The notes under the pieces were generated by a model. It did not search any database. It saw nothing but the letters and a program-made list of their open reading frames with translations, and was not told the origin of the DNA. A program made the translations under genes and the position numbers. A stretch of 64,000 nucleotides of DNA, taken from the NCBI GenBank assembly GCA_947579605.1, contig OX388319.1, positions 15,327,447 to 15,391,446 on the forward strand, read 5' to 3'. Within the stretch, counting starts at the first letter, position 1, and each line of letters starts with the position of its first letter. This DNA comes from Athripsodes cinereus. Its lineage: Eukaryota; Arthropoda; Insecta; Trichoptera; Leptoceridae. Of this stretch, positions 11,241 to 24,499 are shown piece by piece.

Positions 11241-12964
11241 AGATATACAATTTTTTCGTACTTTCTCTATTACTTATTACGATCTAGGCGCCAGTGTTGT
11301 ATTAAGATGCATAAGAAATTATGTTAACGAATGTTGCCATTATAAAGATGAAATCTTTATTCGGTGCTGTGTATGGAAATTCTCTGCTACATCATGTTTA
11401 CTATATAACTCCGCGTAATCTTCCTTTAGAATAATTGTCTCAGTAGTAAGTTACGTTGCATACATTTACTGTTTATAGTATTTATCTTTTCTTTATTATT
11501 ATGAGTATTTTACATTATTTACCGAAGTACATTGTGATAATACGATATGAAAGTATTGTTATGTCTAGAATTAAATTATTGAGAACAGTCATAATAACGC
11601 TAGTTATCCGCAACATGCAATGATAAAAGGCAACAATATCTGTCGCGTAAATGGTGAGAGGCGATATTTGCTCTCATAATATCTCAATTTGACGACATAC
11701 CAGATCATATTATTATCACACCTATTGGAGTGTCTTCAGTGTACAGTCGCAATATGCATAATGAGAGATGTTTTAAAAGAATAACTAGCTGCTCTGCATT
11801 TGGGTCAGTACTGAAGAGATGTCCGATTCGGACACAAATTAATAAAATACTCATTGTTGTTTATACTGACGATTTGTACATACTGACGGTACTTGATGCA
11901 TAATCATGTTAAATGTATTGTGCAGCCCATCCTGGATTTCTTATTTTTATGTGACACAGAGAGGACAGACTGTTGTAAATTGTATGGAGTTTATCCACTG
12001 GCTTCCCCACTAGTCCACTCCACTGGCTTACATATATGTATTACAAGTATTTACCACGTGAATACTAAAAAACCTAAGGCTGTGATGCAGAACAGAATGG
12101 CGCAATTACAATATAAATAAGATTTGTTGTCTTATTACTGCGCTCATTGCATCTTCCGTAAAAGGATATATAAAGCCACGTACATACATTTTAAATTAAA
12201 TATTATATTAGATATATATGTTCTATATATATACGCAATAAGAATTGCTTCAATCAACATTCAAATTACTAACAAAGGATAATAAACATAACAGACGACA
12301 CAAATGTATGAAGTTTCATAAGATAAAAAGGTTTATAATACTGTACCCTGTTATTTTTACGTTGAATAAATAAATCATTTAGCAAAACTACTACTGTACG
12401 AACCAGGAGAGACGGAAGAAGCTAATATTTTTTCTCTTCTAGGAATAACGTTTAATCTTTAAATGTTATTTCTGGTTAAATGCTATTTTATTCATAATTG
12501 TTTAAAAAAATTATGTTATATTGTAGGACTGTTATAATTATTTTTTTTGGTAAATTTGAAAAAGTTTTTCGATATTACGAACTAATCTGCTAATATCCTT
12601 AGTTTGTTAGTATTCATAGTTTACATTCACTAACGGTTTGAATGCGTTAAACGTTACTCAAAAAACAACTGCTATTAAAAGCCACGCTATTTTTCGTTGT
12701 AACGATAACGTCTATTGACTAGTATGAGTAATCTTTACATCACGTTTCTACATACATACATAATGTAAGCAAACATGGCTTTTTTATGAATTCATGGGAA
12801 CGCATACATAATAAGCAAATGACGTTCCTACATAATACAAGGTAAGTTAAGTGTTATTCTTTGAATCAGCTGTGTAGTGGTAATATTAAGTTTGTAGGTA
12901 AAACTAAAACAGCAAAATTTTCCTCTCCATATATAAAATAATAACGCTATTATTTTTATTCTAA
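11241..12964. other. AT-rich sequence with one short repeat
   Basis: The words TCACACC...GAGTGTC.TCAGTG at about 11715-11750 recur near 20870-20895. No gene is supported. A 75-codon frame at 11893-12120 has no recognisable motif. Confidence 0.4.
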
Positions 12965-13081
12965 AACCGGGTTATTGGAAGAAATCGCATATGCTATAAG
13001 CCCGTCTTGAAACTCTCCGTAGAAATTTTGTTGTATACTACATATTTGGATACCAATAAAGTTTTATTTATTTATTTATTC
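12965..13081 (+). mobile_element. LINE 3' UTR copy (GGAAGAAAT family)
   Basis: It contains TTGGAAGAAATCGCATATGC followed by TATAAGCCCGTC, and ends with CAATAAAG and a TTTATTTATTTATT tail. The small stem (ATCGC...GCTAT) and the tail are widespread in insect LINE 3' ends. It is the best-preserved of three copies here. Confidence 0.65.
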
Positions 13082-13626
13082 TCAATTCATATTATTACGC
13101 CTTATGTTAAATCAGAGTTTGATTAGCTTTTAAGTTTTTCTGTGTTAAATAAAATTAATCATACATTTGTTGGCCGTTACACGCACTTTCCAAAGGCTGA
13201 AACAAACTTAAGTTATTCGAAGCGATACTGCTTCGATTGAGTCAGATCTTCCCGACACATTCTGAACTTACTGTTATAGTTGTCGTTAAAATGATGAGAC
13301 TCCGTGATAGGATTTATTCAGTGCCACAGTTACACATATTGGGCATGTCTTAATAGAAATCACATCTCGTCCAGCTCTGAAATTCCAACTAGAAGCAAAA
13401 TATACAAACATATATCTTAAATTCAATCAGCTATGTAAATAATCAAAGTACTGTTAAGAATTAATAAATAAATATATCGCTGAATTCGTAGTGTCAAAAC
13501 AAATTTACATAGGTATTATTATCAAAATTATACAAACATCTCGTGATAACACCTTCGCATAACAAGCATTTATTTAATACTTCTGATTCTTCTCAATGCA
13601 TAATATGGTATCACATCACCAGATAA

Positions 13627-13663
13627 TGGAGAGCACGCTACTACCGCAGTAGCGTGCTCTCCA
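13627..13663. repeat. 16-bp perfect hairpin
   Basis: The arms TGGAGAGCACGCTACT (13627-13642) and its complement (13648-13663) enclose a 5-nt loop. The word GAGAGCACG also forms the core of the palindrome at 9010-9033. Function is unknown. Confidence 0.85.
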
Positions 13664-13779
13664 CATATGCAAAAAAAAACGGATTTTTTCGAAACTTAGT
13701 TTTTATACATACAAATTACCAAAATGCAAAATTTTCTTGAACTTACCTTACACTGGTTAAATTGACCCTCCTACCTCTT

Positions 13780-14120
13780 CTTGTCGCAAAATTTCTCAAA
13801 CCCAACCAACATTGCTTAAAACGACATTTCAGTTGCTGTGGAAAAGAATTCCCTATAATTTGCGAACTCTGGAGAGTGTGAAGGTGTTCAAGGCAGGGTT
13901 ATAAACCCTATTGTTCAGGAGGGTTATGATTCTTGAATGGGCCCTTGTGGTGTTTTTTCCTCAAAACGGCGCGACTTAAAAATATTGTATTGTTTATTAT
14001 TATTCAAGTATATGTGTTCCATCTTTTTCTTAATCTTTTATTAGACCCAAAGGTCTGTTCGTGCAGGAAGGTCCTCTTGCCGTGTGGAGACCCAGTTGTC
14101 CTCCCATCGTTTATAGGTAG
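13780..14120 (+). pseudogene. LINE ORF2 3' end (FNWxxLP-type C-terminus)
   Basis: From about 13839 the plus strand encodes WKRIPYNLRTLESVKVFKAG then L and a stop near 13903. This resembles the W-x-x-(I/L)-P-x-x-(I/L)-R-x-x-x-S-(V/L)-x-x-F-K ending of CR1/Jockey-type reverse transcriptases. A 3' UTR-like stretch follows. A related sequence with the same GCGAACTCTGGAGAGTGTG word lies on the minus strand at 45900-46010, so this is a repeat family. The upstream coding region is degraded. Confidence 0.6.
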
Positions 14121-15199
14121 TCCATGTAGGATAAAATTTGGGATTCTCACATTTCACCTACTTACATTTGATAAAACGAGATATCAATGGCTAATATTCA
14201 TTATGAATGCATGATAGATATAAAAATTCTTTAGTCTCTCAACTGGTGTACCATACGTACTCATATTATTGTACTGCATTACCTCATCTCATAGCACCTT
14301 TGTCATTGATTTCACACGGTCTATATTATTCATTCATTCAAAGGAGTCGTAATATACAAACAAACAAACATATGTACTGTAAGTAGTACATACAAATAAA
14401 TAAATAATAAAGTATTTCATACATTCTTAAAGAGTGTGTACTACTACCAACGCTTTGCTATAAAAAATTCCACTTCAATGTGTAATTACGCAACATTATG
14501 TAAGAGCCACAAATTCGAAGGAATTTAAGCTTGAATTGTGTTTTGAAAAAGACTTTTATGAATGGAGTTTTATATTTTATGGTATGGAGTGGAAAACCTG
14601 AATGTTTTTCATTACATATACCTTTAGTGAGTCGACTGACTAGCCATACTTTTATAGTATATGTAGATAGATACTTACGTCCAAGATGTTGAAACAATCA
14701 AACTCAAACTTTGCGAGAAGAGAAAAATGGTTAGTAATAGAAAGATGCTAAAGACATATTTATGTGTACTAGATTCATAATAAAATGTCTTTGAAGTTGT
14801 GCAGACGGCGAAAAACTAATTGATACTTTTTTTTTACGTCAATTTATTTTAAAAATGTTATCAGTTTTTCATGGAATTCACGAAAAAATCCTATTTATTT
14901 TGGAACAAAGTTTTTAAATCACATTCGAACGCCATTGAAATTGTTTGCTATTTATTTTTGTCCTGAAAAAAATCCTTTGTGAAACCGTTTCGAAATATTC
15001 GCATATTTGAAATATTTTTCAAGTATAGAACGTTTTTGTTTGTTTTTTTTTTTTTGTTTATCGGTGAAATATGTTATTGGAATCAATTTTTTTAACGAGT
15101 ATTTTACACATTGTCTTTGAAAAAGTTTTTAAATTTATTTTTTATGCGTATCGCTTGGGTCATATTCTGCGATGTATGTAAACTTGAAATACTCCCAAC
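14121..15199. other. AT-rich sequence, no gene recognised
   Basis: Short ATAAATAAATAAT and ACAAACAAACA simple repeats lie near 14360-14410. A 79-codon minus frame at 14458-14697 shows no motif. Nothing else can be supported. Confidence 0.45.
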
Positions 15200-15370
15200 T
15201 TGTTCAGATGGGAAATATTTTAGAACGACGTAGTCCTGGTAAAAGGCAAGCCTCATGGGTATGCAATGTAAGACTGAAGTGAACCGTCTGGATGAACTCT
15301 TCCGACTAGCGCTAGACAAATTGGTCTTGGCAAGAATGATCTCCAACGTTGGGAAGTCTAATATGGCACA
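15200..15370 (+). pseudogene. LINE RT C-terminal fragment joined to SINE A tail
   Basis: The plus strand encodes NRLDELFRLALDKLVLARMI followed by SNVGKS. This fits the (L)FR.A.D+...A.MI.NVR ending of a LINE family also seen on the minus strand at 33930-34075 and 28905-29290. It runs into a SINE A 3' fragment at 15404. Confidence 0.5.
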
Positions 15371-15403
15371 AAACATATTTTGTATTACTTTTTTATGGTC
15401 GAC

Positions 15404-15480
15404 CTGCATGCTCATTGCATGCAGTTATTTCGCTGACTACCTACCTACTCCATTTGGATTATATGCCATGATGGTATAGG
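15404..15480 (+). mobile_element. SINE A 3' fragment
   Basis: The blocks GCATGCTCATTGCATGCAG, 'ctgactacctacc' and ATATGCCATGATGGTATAG match the 3' third of family A on the plus strand. The CTTGTGGG arm of the terminal hairpin is lost. Confidence 0.6.
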
Positions 15481-16189
15481 CACCTTAAGGAAGATATTAT
15501 TTTTTCTGAATGTATGCTCAACGCTCATATACAGATCAAATTTTCTTTGCGATATTTTCGTGCCACTAACTTGTGGGAAAATTTCTAATAATAATATATT
15601 ATCGATTGTAGCATTACTAAGACGTAAATATTTTATTAACACTATTTTTGTGAAGAACTGTTGTAAATATATTATTTGTACTCAAAAATGTTTTATATCT
15701 TTTGGTTGGTTGTTATAAAACATTATATATTTATGACTTATTAACTACAACTTTTTATATATATTCCAGTTTATAACGAATATTTTACGCTTTATCGCCA
15801 TTATGGTATGCCAGCGACATAAATATTGCGTAAGTACCTACTTCTATAACCAAATCCACACTAAATTATATTTCTTACCTTTATTATTATTTAACCCAAA
15901 GATTTTAAGTTGAGATTGTGTATATCTGTGTGTCAGAACCAAACTACACTATGTCACTACCCATTTAAAGTATTTTCAAATATTTTTATTTTGTTAGACT
16001 TTCATTAATTAATCTTACTTCATATTTTATCGTTATTTACTGACTAATATATAATTTTATGTAATTTTGTATTTTATTCTAACCATATACATAATTTTAT
16101 TTCTTAATGTTTCTCTGTTTACCGTTGATCTGTTGGTGCTATAAATTTATTGTTTTATCTTTTTTTATGTCACTGTTGTTGTTTATATT

Positions 16190-16262
16190 AGTATAATTGT
16201 ATTAAAACATGTAAAAGGCTTGTGCCGTGTGTTTTTTGTAAAATAAAGTAATTAAATTTTTA
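16190..16262 (+). mobile_element. LINE-like 3' tail
   Basis: It carries AAACATGTAAAAGGCTT then 'gtgccgt', and an AATAAAGTAATTAAA end. It is a second copy of the 3' end seen at 2795-2893. Confidence 0.45.
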
Positions 16263-18143
16263 GTCTGGAGTTGTTGTGTTCACATTGTGAAAAGACATTT
16301 TTAATATATTTAGAATTAACGCAAAACACTATGAACTTTTCTTTATGAATTTTATTGATCTCAAGTACTTTCGTCGAGTTAGCTTCAAGAGGGCTTTTCA
16401 ATATTTTTCTTGAAAATGTTAAGTTAACTTCTCGAAAGCACTAGAGATTAATAGTGAAACGTTAACAGTGTTTTATGCTAATATTAAATTTTGCATTAAT
16501 TAAGTTTCCTTCTCGCATGTTTTTTTAAACGGAATCATTAGGTATCAAAAATGATCATTGGTCATTTTTAGTCACTTGTTTAAAACTTACGATACTTACT
16601 TAGTTGAAATTGCTTTGTTTTGCTTCACAAACATTTAACATATTTTTTTTTTTATATTTTTCAAATCACAAAATATAATACGTTTTCTAGATTTGCCATC
16701 AGAAAAGCGTAACGAGGACTACAAGACTATGTGTATAAGTCATTTTAGCCAAAATTCGACATATTGTAGTTTTGCTTCGACATGCGTATATGTATAATAA
16801 TATGTATGGTTTGGTTTAGGTGCAATAAGGCGGCAAATATCATGTTACTTAAAAGCTGTCTTTTACTTACAAAAGAGCTGTGAATTCTTACATTGAAACA
16901 TCGAATACTGCCAAGTTATTTATATTGATATTCAAATGACAACACAAAAATTGACAAATTTAATGCACGCAAATCTTTTGGCAACCCTCATAATGAGCTG
17001 TGTTTTACAGTAAATAAATAAGTCATTATTGGCATGAATGTAGTATAAAAGCATATGCTTACAAAAAGTTCCAAACTACGATCTTATCGTATAATCGATT
17101 GTTTCCAGCCAACCCGAGCAATAATAAATTTATAAAAAAATTGGTTGCTTTTATGGTTTGCATCGAGAGTTTCTCGGTCGTTGGACTTTATTTAGTTACA
17201 GTGAGAATGGCGGAGATTCACAATTTTCGATAGTAGATAGTTATTCTAATAAATATGTTCGTATTGTAACAATAAGAGCTTTTCTAATCGATGAATTTTT
17301 TTTTCGTGTAAATCTCTATTTTCAATTTATTTTCCGTGTGAAAATCTTAGTTACTGAATATTATTAATATTAATAACAACATCTGGTCACTGACAATAAT
17401 ATACTGATGACAATACCTACTGACAACTGACAATATTATATTATTATTATAACGATAATAACACCAGTTACAATGGACCACCGATATTCAAACAATAACA
17501 ACTTATAATATGAACCGGTCTCCCTAGTTATTCTGGAATTTGACCAGTTAGTACAAGCATAGTGCGGAGGAGTTGTGGTCTAAATATTTGCATTTCTTTA
17601 CATGACCAATTTCTTCCTGATTGCACAATTACCTGTCTGAGTGTTAAAATAACGATACACAGCTAATTTTCCGCCTCGCTTGTGAGTGATTTCGTGATGG
17701 TATAGATAGATTGTCATCAAACGAGTACCGCAATTTATTGTATTATTATAACATGGGAGTTTTACATTATTTTGAACAGTAGAAGTCTATTCAAGTAAAT
17801 GATTATTATTAACAATTTGAAATGATTAGTAGTAAAACTGTTACTGTGTGTGAGTTATTGCTAGTCACGATGATCAAGATAGATGAACGTCAGCAAATTA
17901 GCGTAATAACACTACTGCCATCCTTCTATCCTCTTATGAACAGAACTAACAACAATAACAGTAGTTGCTTTAACGATGTGGTGTACGGAAATAGTTTTAA
18001 TAATATACGCAATAATCTCAACCAGTGTCCTGTTGTAACGGAAGTGAAGTACCTACATATGCCTCCGAAACCTACCCACTAAATGTCAAGTTTAGTTAAT
18101 ATTTTAATGAAATCACCAGTAAAAAATAAATCTCGCATTGTAT
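16263..18143. other. AT-rich sequence, no gene recognised
   Basis: Only short frames are present. One at 17822-18082 (86 codons) has an Asn-rich stretch and no recognisable motif. A GTGATGGTATAGATAG word near 17694 may be a SINE A tail remnant. Confidence 0.4.
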
Positions 18144-18388
18144 TCTGTAAGTTTTCGAGTGCCTTGTGAAAAACGGGTATTCATCTAAGACTCGCCCCCA
18201 TAACCGAATATCTCATTTTAAACGAAACTTTTGTCCTCACGGGCGAGCCCTTATAGCGCTGGCCGGCCAATGCCGCAATGAAAGCAGGTACCTATTCGTA
18301 ACATCACATGTTAAGATATTTAACACCTTCAATTCAGCGATGAGGTACGCGTCTAATCATGAATGTTTTAATTTTTATTGGCACAGTA
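18144..18388 (+). mobile_element. SINE A copy with internal insertion
   Basis: A plus-strand copy: TCTGTAAGTTTTCGAGTGCC, a diverged GC-richer middle with CGAGCCC, then AATTCAGCGATGAGGTACGC and 'gaatgttttaatttttattggcac'. The extra 60 or so bases in the middle are foreign to the family. Confidence 0.65.
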
Positions 18389-20954
18389 TAATATCATAGT
18401 CATCATCCACAATAAGAAAATGACCTTTTTTATTTTATACAAATGTAAAAAATGAACACAAAATGTCGATATTTGTTATTCGATTGTATGTTTTCTATTC
18501 TTTGCCCCACGAAGCCTGTGATTTTTTTTTCTTTTATTTACTAGGCTACACAACCAACTCAGCTGGATTGTGCCAATTTGTGTCGAGTGTATTAGTACTT
18601 GTAGGTACGTTTTCCGTTTGAATTATTTATGTGTATTTATTCCGGGCCATCTGACTTTGTTGTGTGTACACACAGTAATAATAGTAATGGTATTGCTATT
18701 TAGAATCATGCCGCTGAGGCAGGTAAATCATATTAAGTTTCATGATTATTCACTAGAATAGATTGGACAGGTGAGACATATAGATAAATTGAATTCATTA
18801 TCAGACATACTGGTGTCGCTGCTGATTGTTGATTTGTTACTTACTTGTTGTTGGAGCAGAATATTATTATTTATTATTAATATTGTCGACAATATAATGT
18901 CATTCTGGTCGCCACCTTTTAAGTGGCGGAACATTTGATGATTTCAATGAGAGAAATCTTGTGATTCCGTGTCGTAAAATTTGCAACAACCACTTTGAGT
19001 TTCTCGCCTTTGGATGTATTTTGATTTATCATCTGATTGAACAATAAAATCACGAATTACTAATTTATCACCTATTGATACAAGATCAACTTTTTACAAT
19101 GAATTTCGGACCTATCATTCTTTTCTACTGGTCGGATTTCAAGAGCAAATTACATGGAGATATCAATCAACTCAACTCAATGTTCCTCCCGAGAACACAA
19201 AGCAGAAGTCAGCCTTCTCTCTACAGAGCTTGTTTTTGTTCATTGAGTTACTTCTTCCCATCATCTAAATAAAAAGTAAAATCTCGCATCAAAAACAATT
19301 GATTAATTATAAGACGCTACATGTTTCTCGAATATTCGAGTATAAAGAGTCTTATCGAAAGTTTGATTTTGTTTGTCAAGTAATTCCCTTATTTTGAGAA
19401 ACATTGTCGAACATTCAGAGGCTGTTTACTGTGATATTATTGCAATGGCTTTTACATTTTCACACCTTAATTTGACATTTAATAGACGCAGAGATGGAGA
19501 AAGGCCTAACAATCTGTCAGTATTATTTGTTGTCACAACAGATGACCCTATTGACTGCCCTCTCGTTAACTTGCTTATTCTGTCATAATATGCATAGAAT
19601 TTTCTGAAAAGATGAAGGATTCTTCATATCTTACCAAATAATTTTTATAAAACGTGAAAACGCTGTGACCAATGAAATATATCCTACTACATCATTATGT
19701 TGATTTAAAAGTTCGACTTGTTTAATAAAAACTAAGAAAAAACGCAAATCAATCCAATTACACATTCTCATAAAGACGTAGGTTTACCTCTTCTTTAATT
19801 TGACAATCCACAAATCTAAATGTAGTCCGTTAATTCTGATCAAAGAAAATAAATATTTGGAGGATTAGTGTGGGAAAAGTTAATCTGGGTGACACGATAG
19901 CCTTTTGTCTGAGTCACGTATTAATTTGAACTTTGGAGTTCAAAGTCGTAATATTAAAATTTGTATGCTAAATTCCACATATTTTAACATTATGGTCTGA
20001 CAAGTTTGCAAGCGTAACCTCGGATTTATCGATAAGTGTAATATTTTTCCTTGTATTATCTAACCAAAAGAAATGACAATAATGTCAATAGTGTGATGAT
20101 AAAAGTGTGACTCATAAAAAAATGTTTAATTATCTTTCCTTTTGATCCAGGATATACTCGGTCTTCCTTGAGGATAACCGCAGCACTATCTGCCAACTGG
20201 TATAATGGCAACAAAATTCTGGTTGAGTCCTACAAAATATGAAGAAGGGTGTCGAGAAAGTACAAGTTCTACTTAAAATACTAAAGGGAAATCCTGGTAG
20301 GATGATAATAAAAATATTGGCAGAATAATATTGAATGTCAGCTTTATTGACAAACCAGTGATTGGCCTTTAAAATTAATTTATTGTTTGTATTATTTTTG
20401 CCACTAACACATCTACGTACTTCCGTAAACATTGGATGTTTATGACGCATACAGTTCAACTTTTTAGCTTGCATCTTAACCTTTGATTCTGTCTAATGTC
20501 TTAATAAATTTGTCGTTTTTGTTGATATTCGTTTTTATTTTAAAGTTTTTGTTCATTTATACGCAATCCATTAATGCAAGTACATTTTTTAATTAGTATA
20601 TGCTTTTTTCGTGTTTTTTTATAAAAAATTTCTCTTCTGTAAGTAAATTGATTTATTGTTAAAAAATCTGTGTTTTATTTTCGATAATTTCTTGTTGACA
20701 ATTATTTCAAGATCTTACCAGAAAGCGTGTTCAACCTTGTCCATACAAAATATGTCATTTGAAAATTGCTCATTATCTAAACTGACAGAAACATATTTAT
20801 ATTCAATATTGCAAAAGGATGGGTATTATTTCCTGTATTATACTGAAATATAAAAGATTGTCCATGTCACACCCATCGAAGTGTCATCAGTGCCCGATTA
20901 AACATACATTGTACAATTGTACATGCATGTTGTAGGTCGTTTGAACCACTCGTT
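18389..20954. other. AT-rich sequence, no gene recognised
   Basis: The longest frame is 114 codons on the minus strand at 20130-20474. Its translation has no domain I can name, so I treat it as fortuitous. The 20870-20895 segment shares words with 11715-11750. Confidence 0.4.
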
Positions 20955-21056
20955 GCCGACCTATTCTACCTTTACCGCCCAAACAAATTGGTTGCTGTGA
21001 GGATGTCAAGATATATTTGGGTTTATATCAAATCCAGATTACCTCTAAAAAAATCA
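20955..21056 (+). mobile_element. SINE B 3' fragment
   Basis: It contains TATATTTGGGTTTATATCAA then 'atccagattacctctaaaaaaatcat'. This is the terminal GGGTTT/AATCC hairpin and A-rich end of family B, as at 62808-62983. The head is degraded. Confidence 0.55.
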
Positions 21057-21808
21057 TTGACATTAGCTAAATTGTGCTATATTGTAAATTCAAAACTTCC
21101 CGTAAACAGATGCTCTTTCTGATCGTCCCTTCTTACAGACTCGGAGTGCCTCCGTTATTCCATCAGCTTCACTAAAGCCTCTTCCTACTCAAGATGCACA
21201 ATGAATGTGTAATATTTTTGATATTTCTTCAGTTGATTTTTACTGTCAGTAGTGGAGAAATATCTAGATCTCTGATTTGACACGAAGAATTAATAATAAA
21301 TTATCAAATGTGTTTTAAAATATGCTCTCTCTAATCTTTGATTCAATCTGCCGTACCTACTTTATAATATATAAATATAAAATCAGTTTGAATTTTAATA
21401 CTATTTATTATTATTTCTCAATGATGCATTATGATTACAATATCAATTTCATAACTTATGTGAGGTCGTGCATCTGTTTTGAGATTTTTTTCTTTTCACT
21501 TTCCCCGCTATTCTATGTACTTGTTATGTGTAAGATACTATAATATACAACGCCGTCATAATCTTTACTTGATATCTTGTTTCCACTAATTATTCGGTAT
21601 TAAATTTTATTATCTACAAGATAAAGTACCATTTTATTGTTGTCTTTCACATTGAATTATTTCGATACTTTGATATGTAGAGTTTGATTATCCATTTTGT
21701 TTCTTTTTGTTCAATTATTTATTTGAAATCAATTGCGTATTTAGGCTTTGCATATGAGGTAACTCTGATAACACAGGCATACCTGAAGATCTCTTATATG
21801 ACTTAAAT
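21057..21808. other. AT-rich sequence, no gene recognised
   Basis: A 73-codon plus-strand frame at 21322-21543 is low-complexity and hydrophobic, typical of chance translation of T-rich DNA. No repeat recognised. Confidence 0.4.
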
Positions 21809-22080
21809 ATATATATCTTTGACGACCGTTGTGGCGCGGAGGCTAACGCACTTGCCTTTGAGTCACGAAGTCCCGGGTTCGATTCCCGGCCAGGGCAAAA
21901 TGAATAAAGACTTTTTTCAAATTTTCCTGGGTCTGGGTGTTACATGTATGTGTGTTCAGTGCATTCTATATGTGTGTATCGTCGTGTTAGTACCCATAAT
22001 ACAAGATTCATATCTTACTTTGGGACTAGCTCGGTCTGTGTGAATTGTCTATACATGTTATGTTATGTTATATATATCTA
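21809..22080 (+). mobile_element. SINE C, full length
   Basis: About 250 bp. A tRNA-like head starts at about 21819 with GACCGTTGTGGCGCGGAGGC and has a canonical B box, GGGTTCGATTCCC, in a CCGGG...CCCGG T-arm-like stem. A unique body follows (CCTGGGTCTGGGTGTTACAT, GGGACTAGCTCGGTCTGTG). The tail is (GTTAT)n. ATATATATCT on both sides is a probable target-site duplication. The second copy, at 30229-30475 on the minus strand, is highly similar throughout, so the family is well defined. The A box is only a partial match, so Pol III competence is uncertain. Confidence 0.85.
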
Positions 22081-22506
22081 GATACACAAATGGTATTTCA
22101 GATTATGTTAATGGAAAAAAGTAGGTAATTAACATATTCATCTATACTTTTTCAAATGTTTTGCACTGATTTTGAAGATAGTGATATGACGTTTCTTCTC
22201 ATACAAAAAAGTATCAAAAATTGAACTTAACACTAGCTGAAAATATTTTTTATAATTTAAAGTGGAAGTTATGTGTAGGATTATTGTTTATTAAATTTTA
22301 TATGACATAATTATTATTTTTACGTTTAACATAAACACTTGCGCTTTATTAGTGATTTTTTATTCATTTTGCTTTGTCGTTCAAGAATATTCAAATCCAT
22401 CATCTATTTTTTTGATAATTATATTATTATCGATACATAAAAGTTTGATTTTAATTACATAATCAAAAGTATATTCCGTGCTCTTATTTTCTTACAGTAA
22501 GCAATA
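22081..22506. other. AT-rich sequence, no gene recognised
   Basis: Nothing beyond AT-rich, low-complexity sequence is visible between a SINE C and a SINE B head. Confidence 0.4.
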
Positions 22507-22567
22507 TGTTTGTGTCGTGAAGGTGGAGTAAGTCTGAGGGTCTACCATCAAGCTACCAACCACCTCT
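22507..22567 (-). mobile_element. SINE B head fragment
   Basis: The reverse complement reads GAGGTGGTTGGTAGCTTGAT, 'ggtagaccctcag' and CTTCACGACACAAACA. This is the tRNA-like 5' part of family B ending in the conserved 'cacgacacaa' block. Confidence 0.6.
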
Positions 22568-23574
22568 TTTTATTAATTTTTTTTATATCTCAATCATGTT
22601 GTTCGAGTTTTCACTCACAAATTAGTTACGCGCCTGTAAAGTTGTTATTTAAATGCGCATTTAATTGCACATCGCTATTAAATTCTCTCGAATTGACCAA
22701 TATGTTGTAATTCGATTTACTCAATTATCGATTAAATTCAATTTTATTGGAGTAAACGCAGCTTTTTTTGAAAGTTGAATTGACGGTGTTGCTAAAACAA
22801 GGGCCCATAATTTAATTTTACATTGAGTGACCATTTACTTTTCTTTATTTAGAAAAAAAAAACATAAGTAGTGCAAATCATAAAGCTCAAAGATCACCAG
22901 AATTTATATCGACTTTCAAACAAAAAAAGGGATTTTAGAGTAACGAATCAATATGTTGTAATAAGAATTGACAAGGGCATCTAAAACATCAAAGAGAATT
23001 CATTTTTTTCATTTTCAAGAATGCAAAGTACCATGGATACTTGTTCTTGCTGTCGCTTCAATTATGAAAGTAATCTTATAAAACGAAATTAATGACATGT
23101 TTATCTTTAATAATAAAATTTATAGACCAACTGTAGTTGTTGACGGTTTAAGATTTTATACTTCAAATAATCCTCCACGTCAACAAATCGTAGTAAGGTA
23201 TCCTCGCTTACCATTTCAATGCAAAAACAAGCCACATTCAGATCTTACGCCCCAAAAATTACCTACTATCATGGCATGGGGTGGCAAGTGCATTTCAAGG
23301 TTTCCTTAGTTGATTGTTATTTGAACACTGTTTATTTACTCAAGTCATTCACTCTTATGTATAACGTGAATCACTTCGGGATTCAGAGTTAAGTGAGAGG
23401 GTTGACATTAGTTGTTTGGAAACTGAACACTGTTAATCAAAGAATAAACTTCAAGGACTCGTTTATTCGATACATTTTTTTCAAAATGTTACACAAACTG
23501 CATCTAATTATTAACTAGTGTTGGTTCTTTGAAAAATCTCTCTTTCAACCTAAAAGTAACAAATTTTATTTACG
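22568..23574. other. AT-rich sequence, no gene recognised
   Basis: A 70-codon plus-strand frame at 23097-23309 has no recognisable motif. A possible SINE A remnant, CATCATGGCATGGGGTGG-like, occurs near 23265-23290. Confidence 0.35.
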
Positions 23575-23720
23575 GGTTAGTTGGAAGATATCGCGCTTCT
23601 GCGATAAATTCGCCCATTGCACAAAATTATGTGATCAGTAGTAATGTTGTCATGTTTTTTTATTCTAGTATACTATTTTTGTGTAATATTTTTTTTATTA
23701 ATATTATAATTATTTTTATC
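23575..23720 (+). mobile_element. LINE 3' UTR copy (GGAAGAAAT family)
   Basis: TTGGAAGATATCGCGCTTCT followed by GCGATAAATTCGCCCATTG matches the small stem-loop of the 3' UTR at 12965-13081. It is a diverged plus-strand copy with its tail lost. Confidence 0.5.
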
Positions 23721-24499
23721 GAATATAAGTTCAGTAACAGTTTTTGCGATCAAGTTAAAAGTTCTTGTTTGATGGTTGTCGGGATCTCCTTGTGGTGCTT
23801 GTTTTCTTTAGCTTTTGGCGAGCGTGCTGTCATCTTGAAGTCTTGACTTCACGTTCCTGAAGATGGCGAACAACAGCCACCAAACAAGATGATAGAGACC
23901 GTGAAAACCTAAAGAATAATTTGAAGTTGAAAGTTTATCAGTTTTTTTAATAGACGTTAATTGACTCGTTCAGCTTAGTTTATGTGCGTCTAGTGTTACG
24001 TATGAGTAATTGAAGATACCTTTCACTACAATCAAGTATATTAGCGATGGATTGATAGATTCATCTTTCATATTTAGACAAATCATTTATGCCCTTCATA
24101 TTGCACGACTATGAAGTTAATACGTGCATTATGTTACTATTATGATGCAAATTTAATTACTTCAACCAATTTGATAGACTATTCTGTTTTATGATTGGAT
24201 TATGTAAGAAAGTTAAGTACCTACATACAGTCAATTTAACTACGCCAACTCTATGTCATGAATTAAACTTAATAAAAACCCTAATAGTCACGAATCATTT
24301 TAATGTTTTAACATACGTAAGAGACTTACTTAACTTATATGAGTACCTATTTTAAGTTATCATTATAAAACGTTATTTATATGTAATATTTAAATGATGG
24401 TGTTCATTTAAAATTTAAACTACCTCCGCATCATTGTTAATATTCGATATTGGTTTTCAAATTTATAACCTGAATTAATCGTTAGAAATCCCAGATTCA
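23721..24499. other. AT-rich sequence, no gene recognised
   Basis: A short inverted repeat spans 23825-23865 (GTCATCTTGAAGTC with GACTTC...GAAGATG). No gene is supported. Confidence 0.35.

Noticed and set aside
17822..18082. 86-codon plus-strand ORF with an Asn-rich stretch
   Set aside because: Low complexity with no motif. It lies next to a SINE and is not supported as a gene.
20130..20474. 114-codon minus-strand ORF as a host gene
   Set aside because: No recognisable domain or conserved composition, and no splice or promoter context. It is likely chance.
21819..21895. Possible tRNA gene with perfect B box
   Set aside because: No closed acceptor stem. The sequence continues into a repeated body with a (GTTAT)n tail and has a second copy at 30.2 kb, so it is a SINE head.
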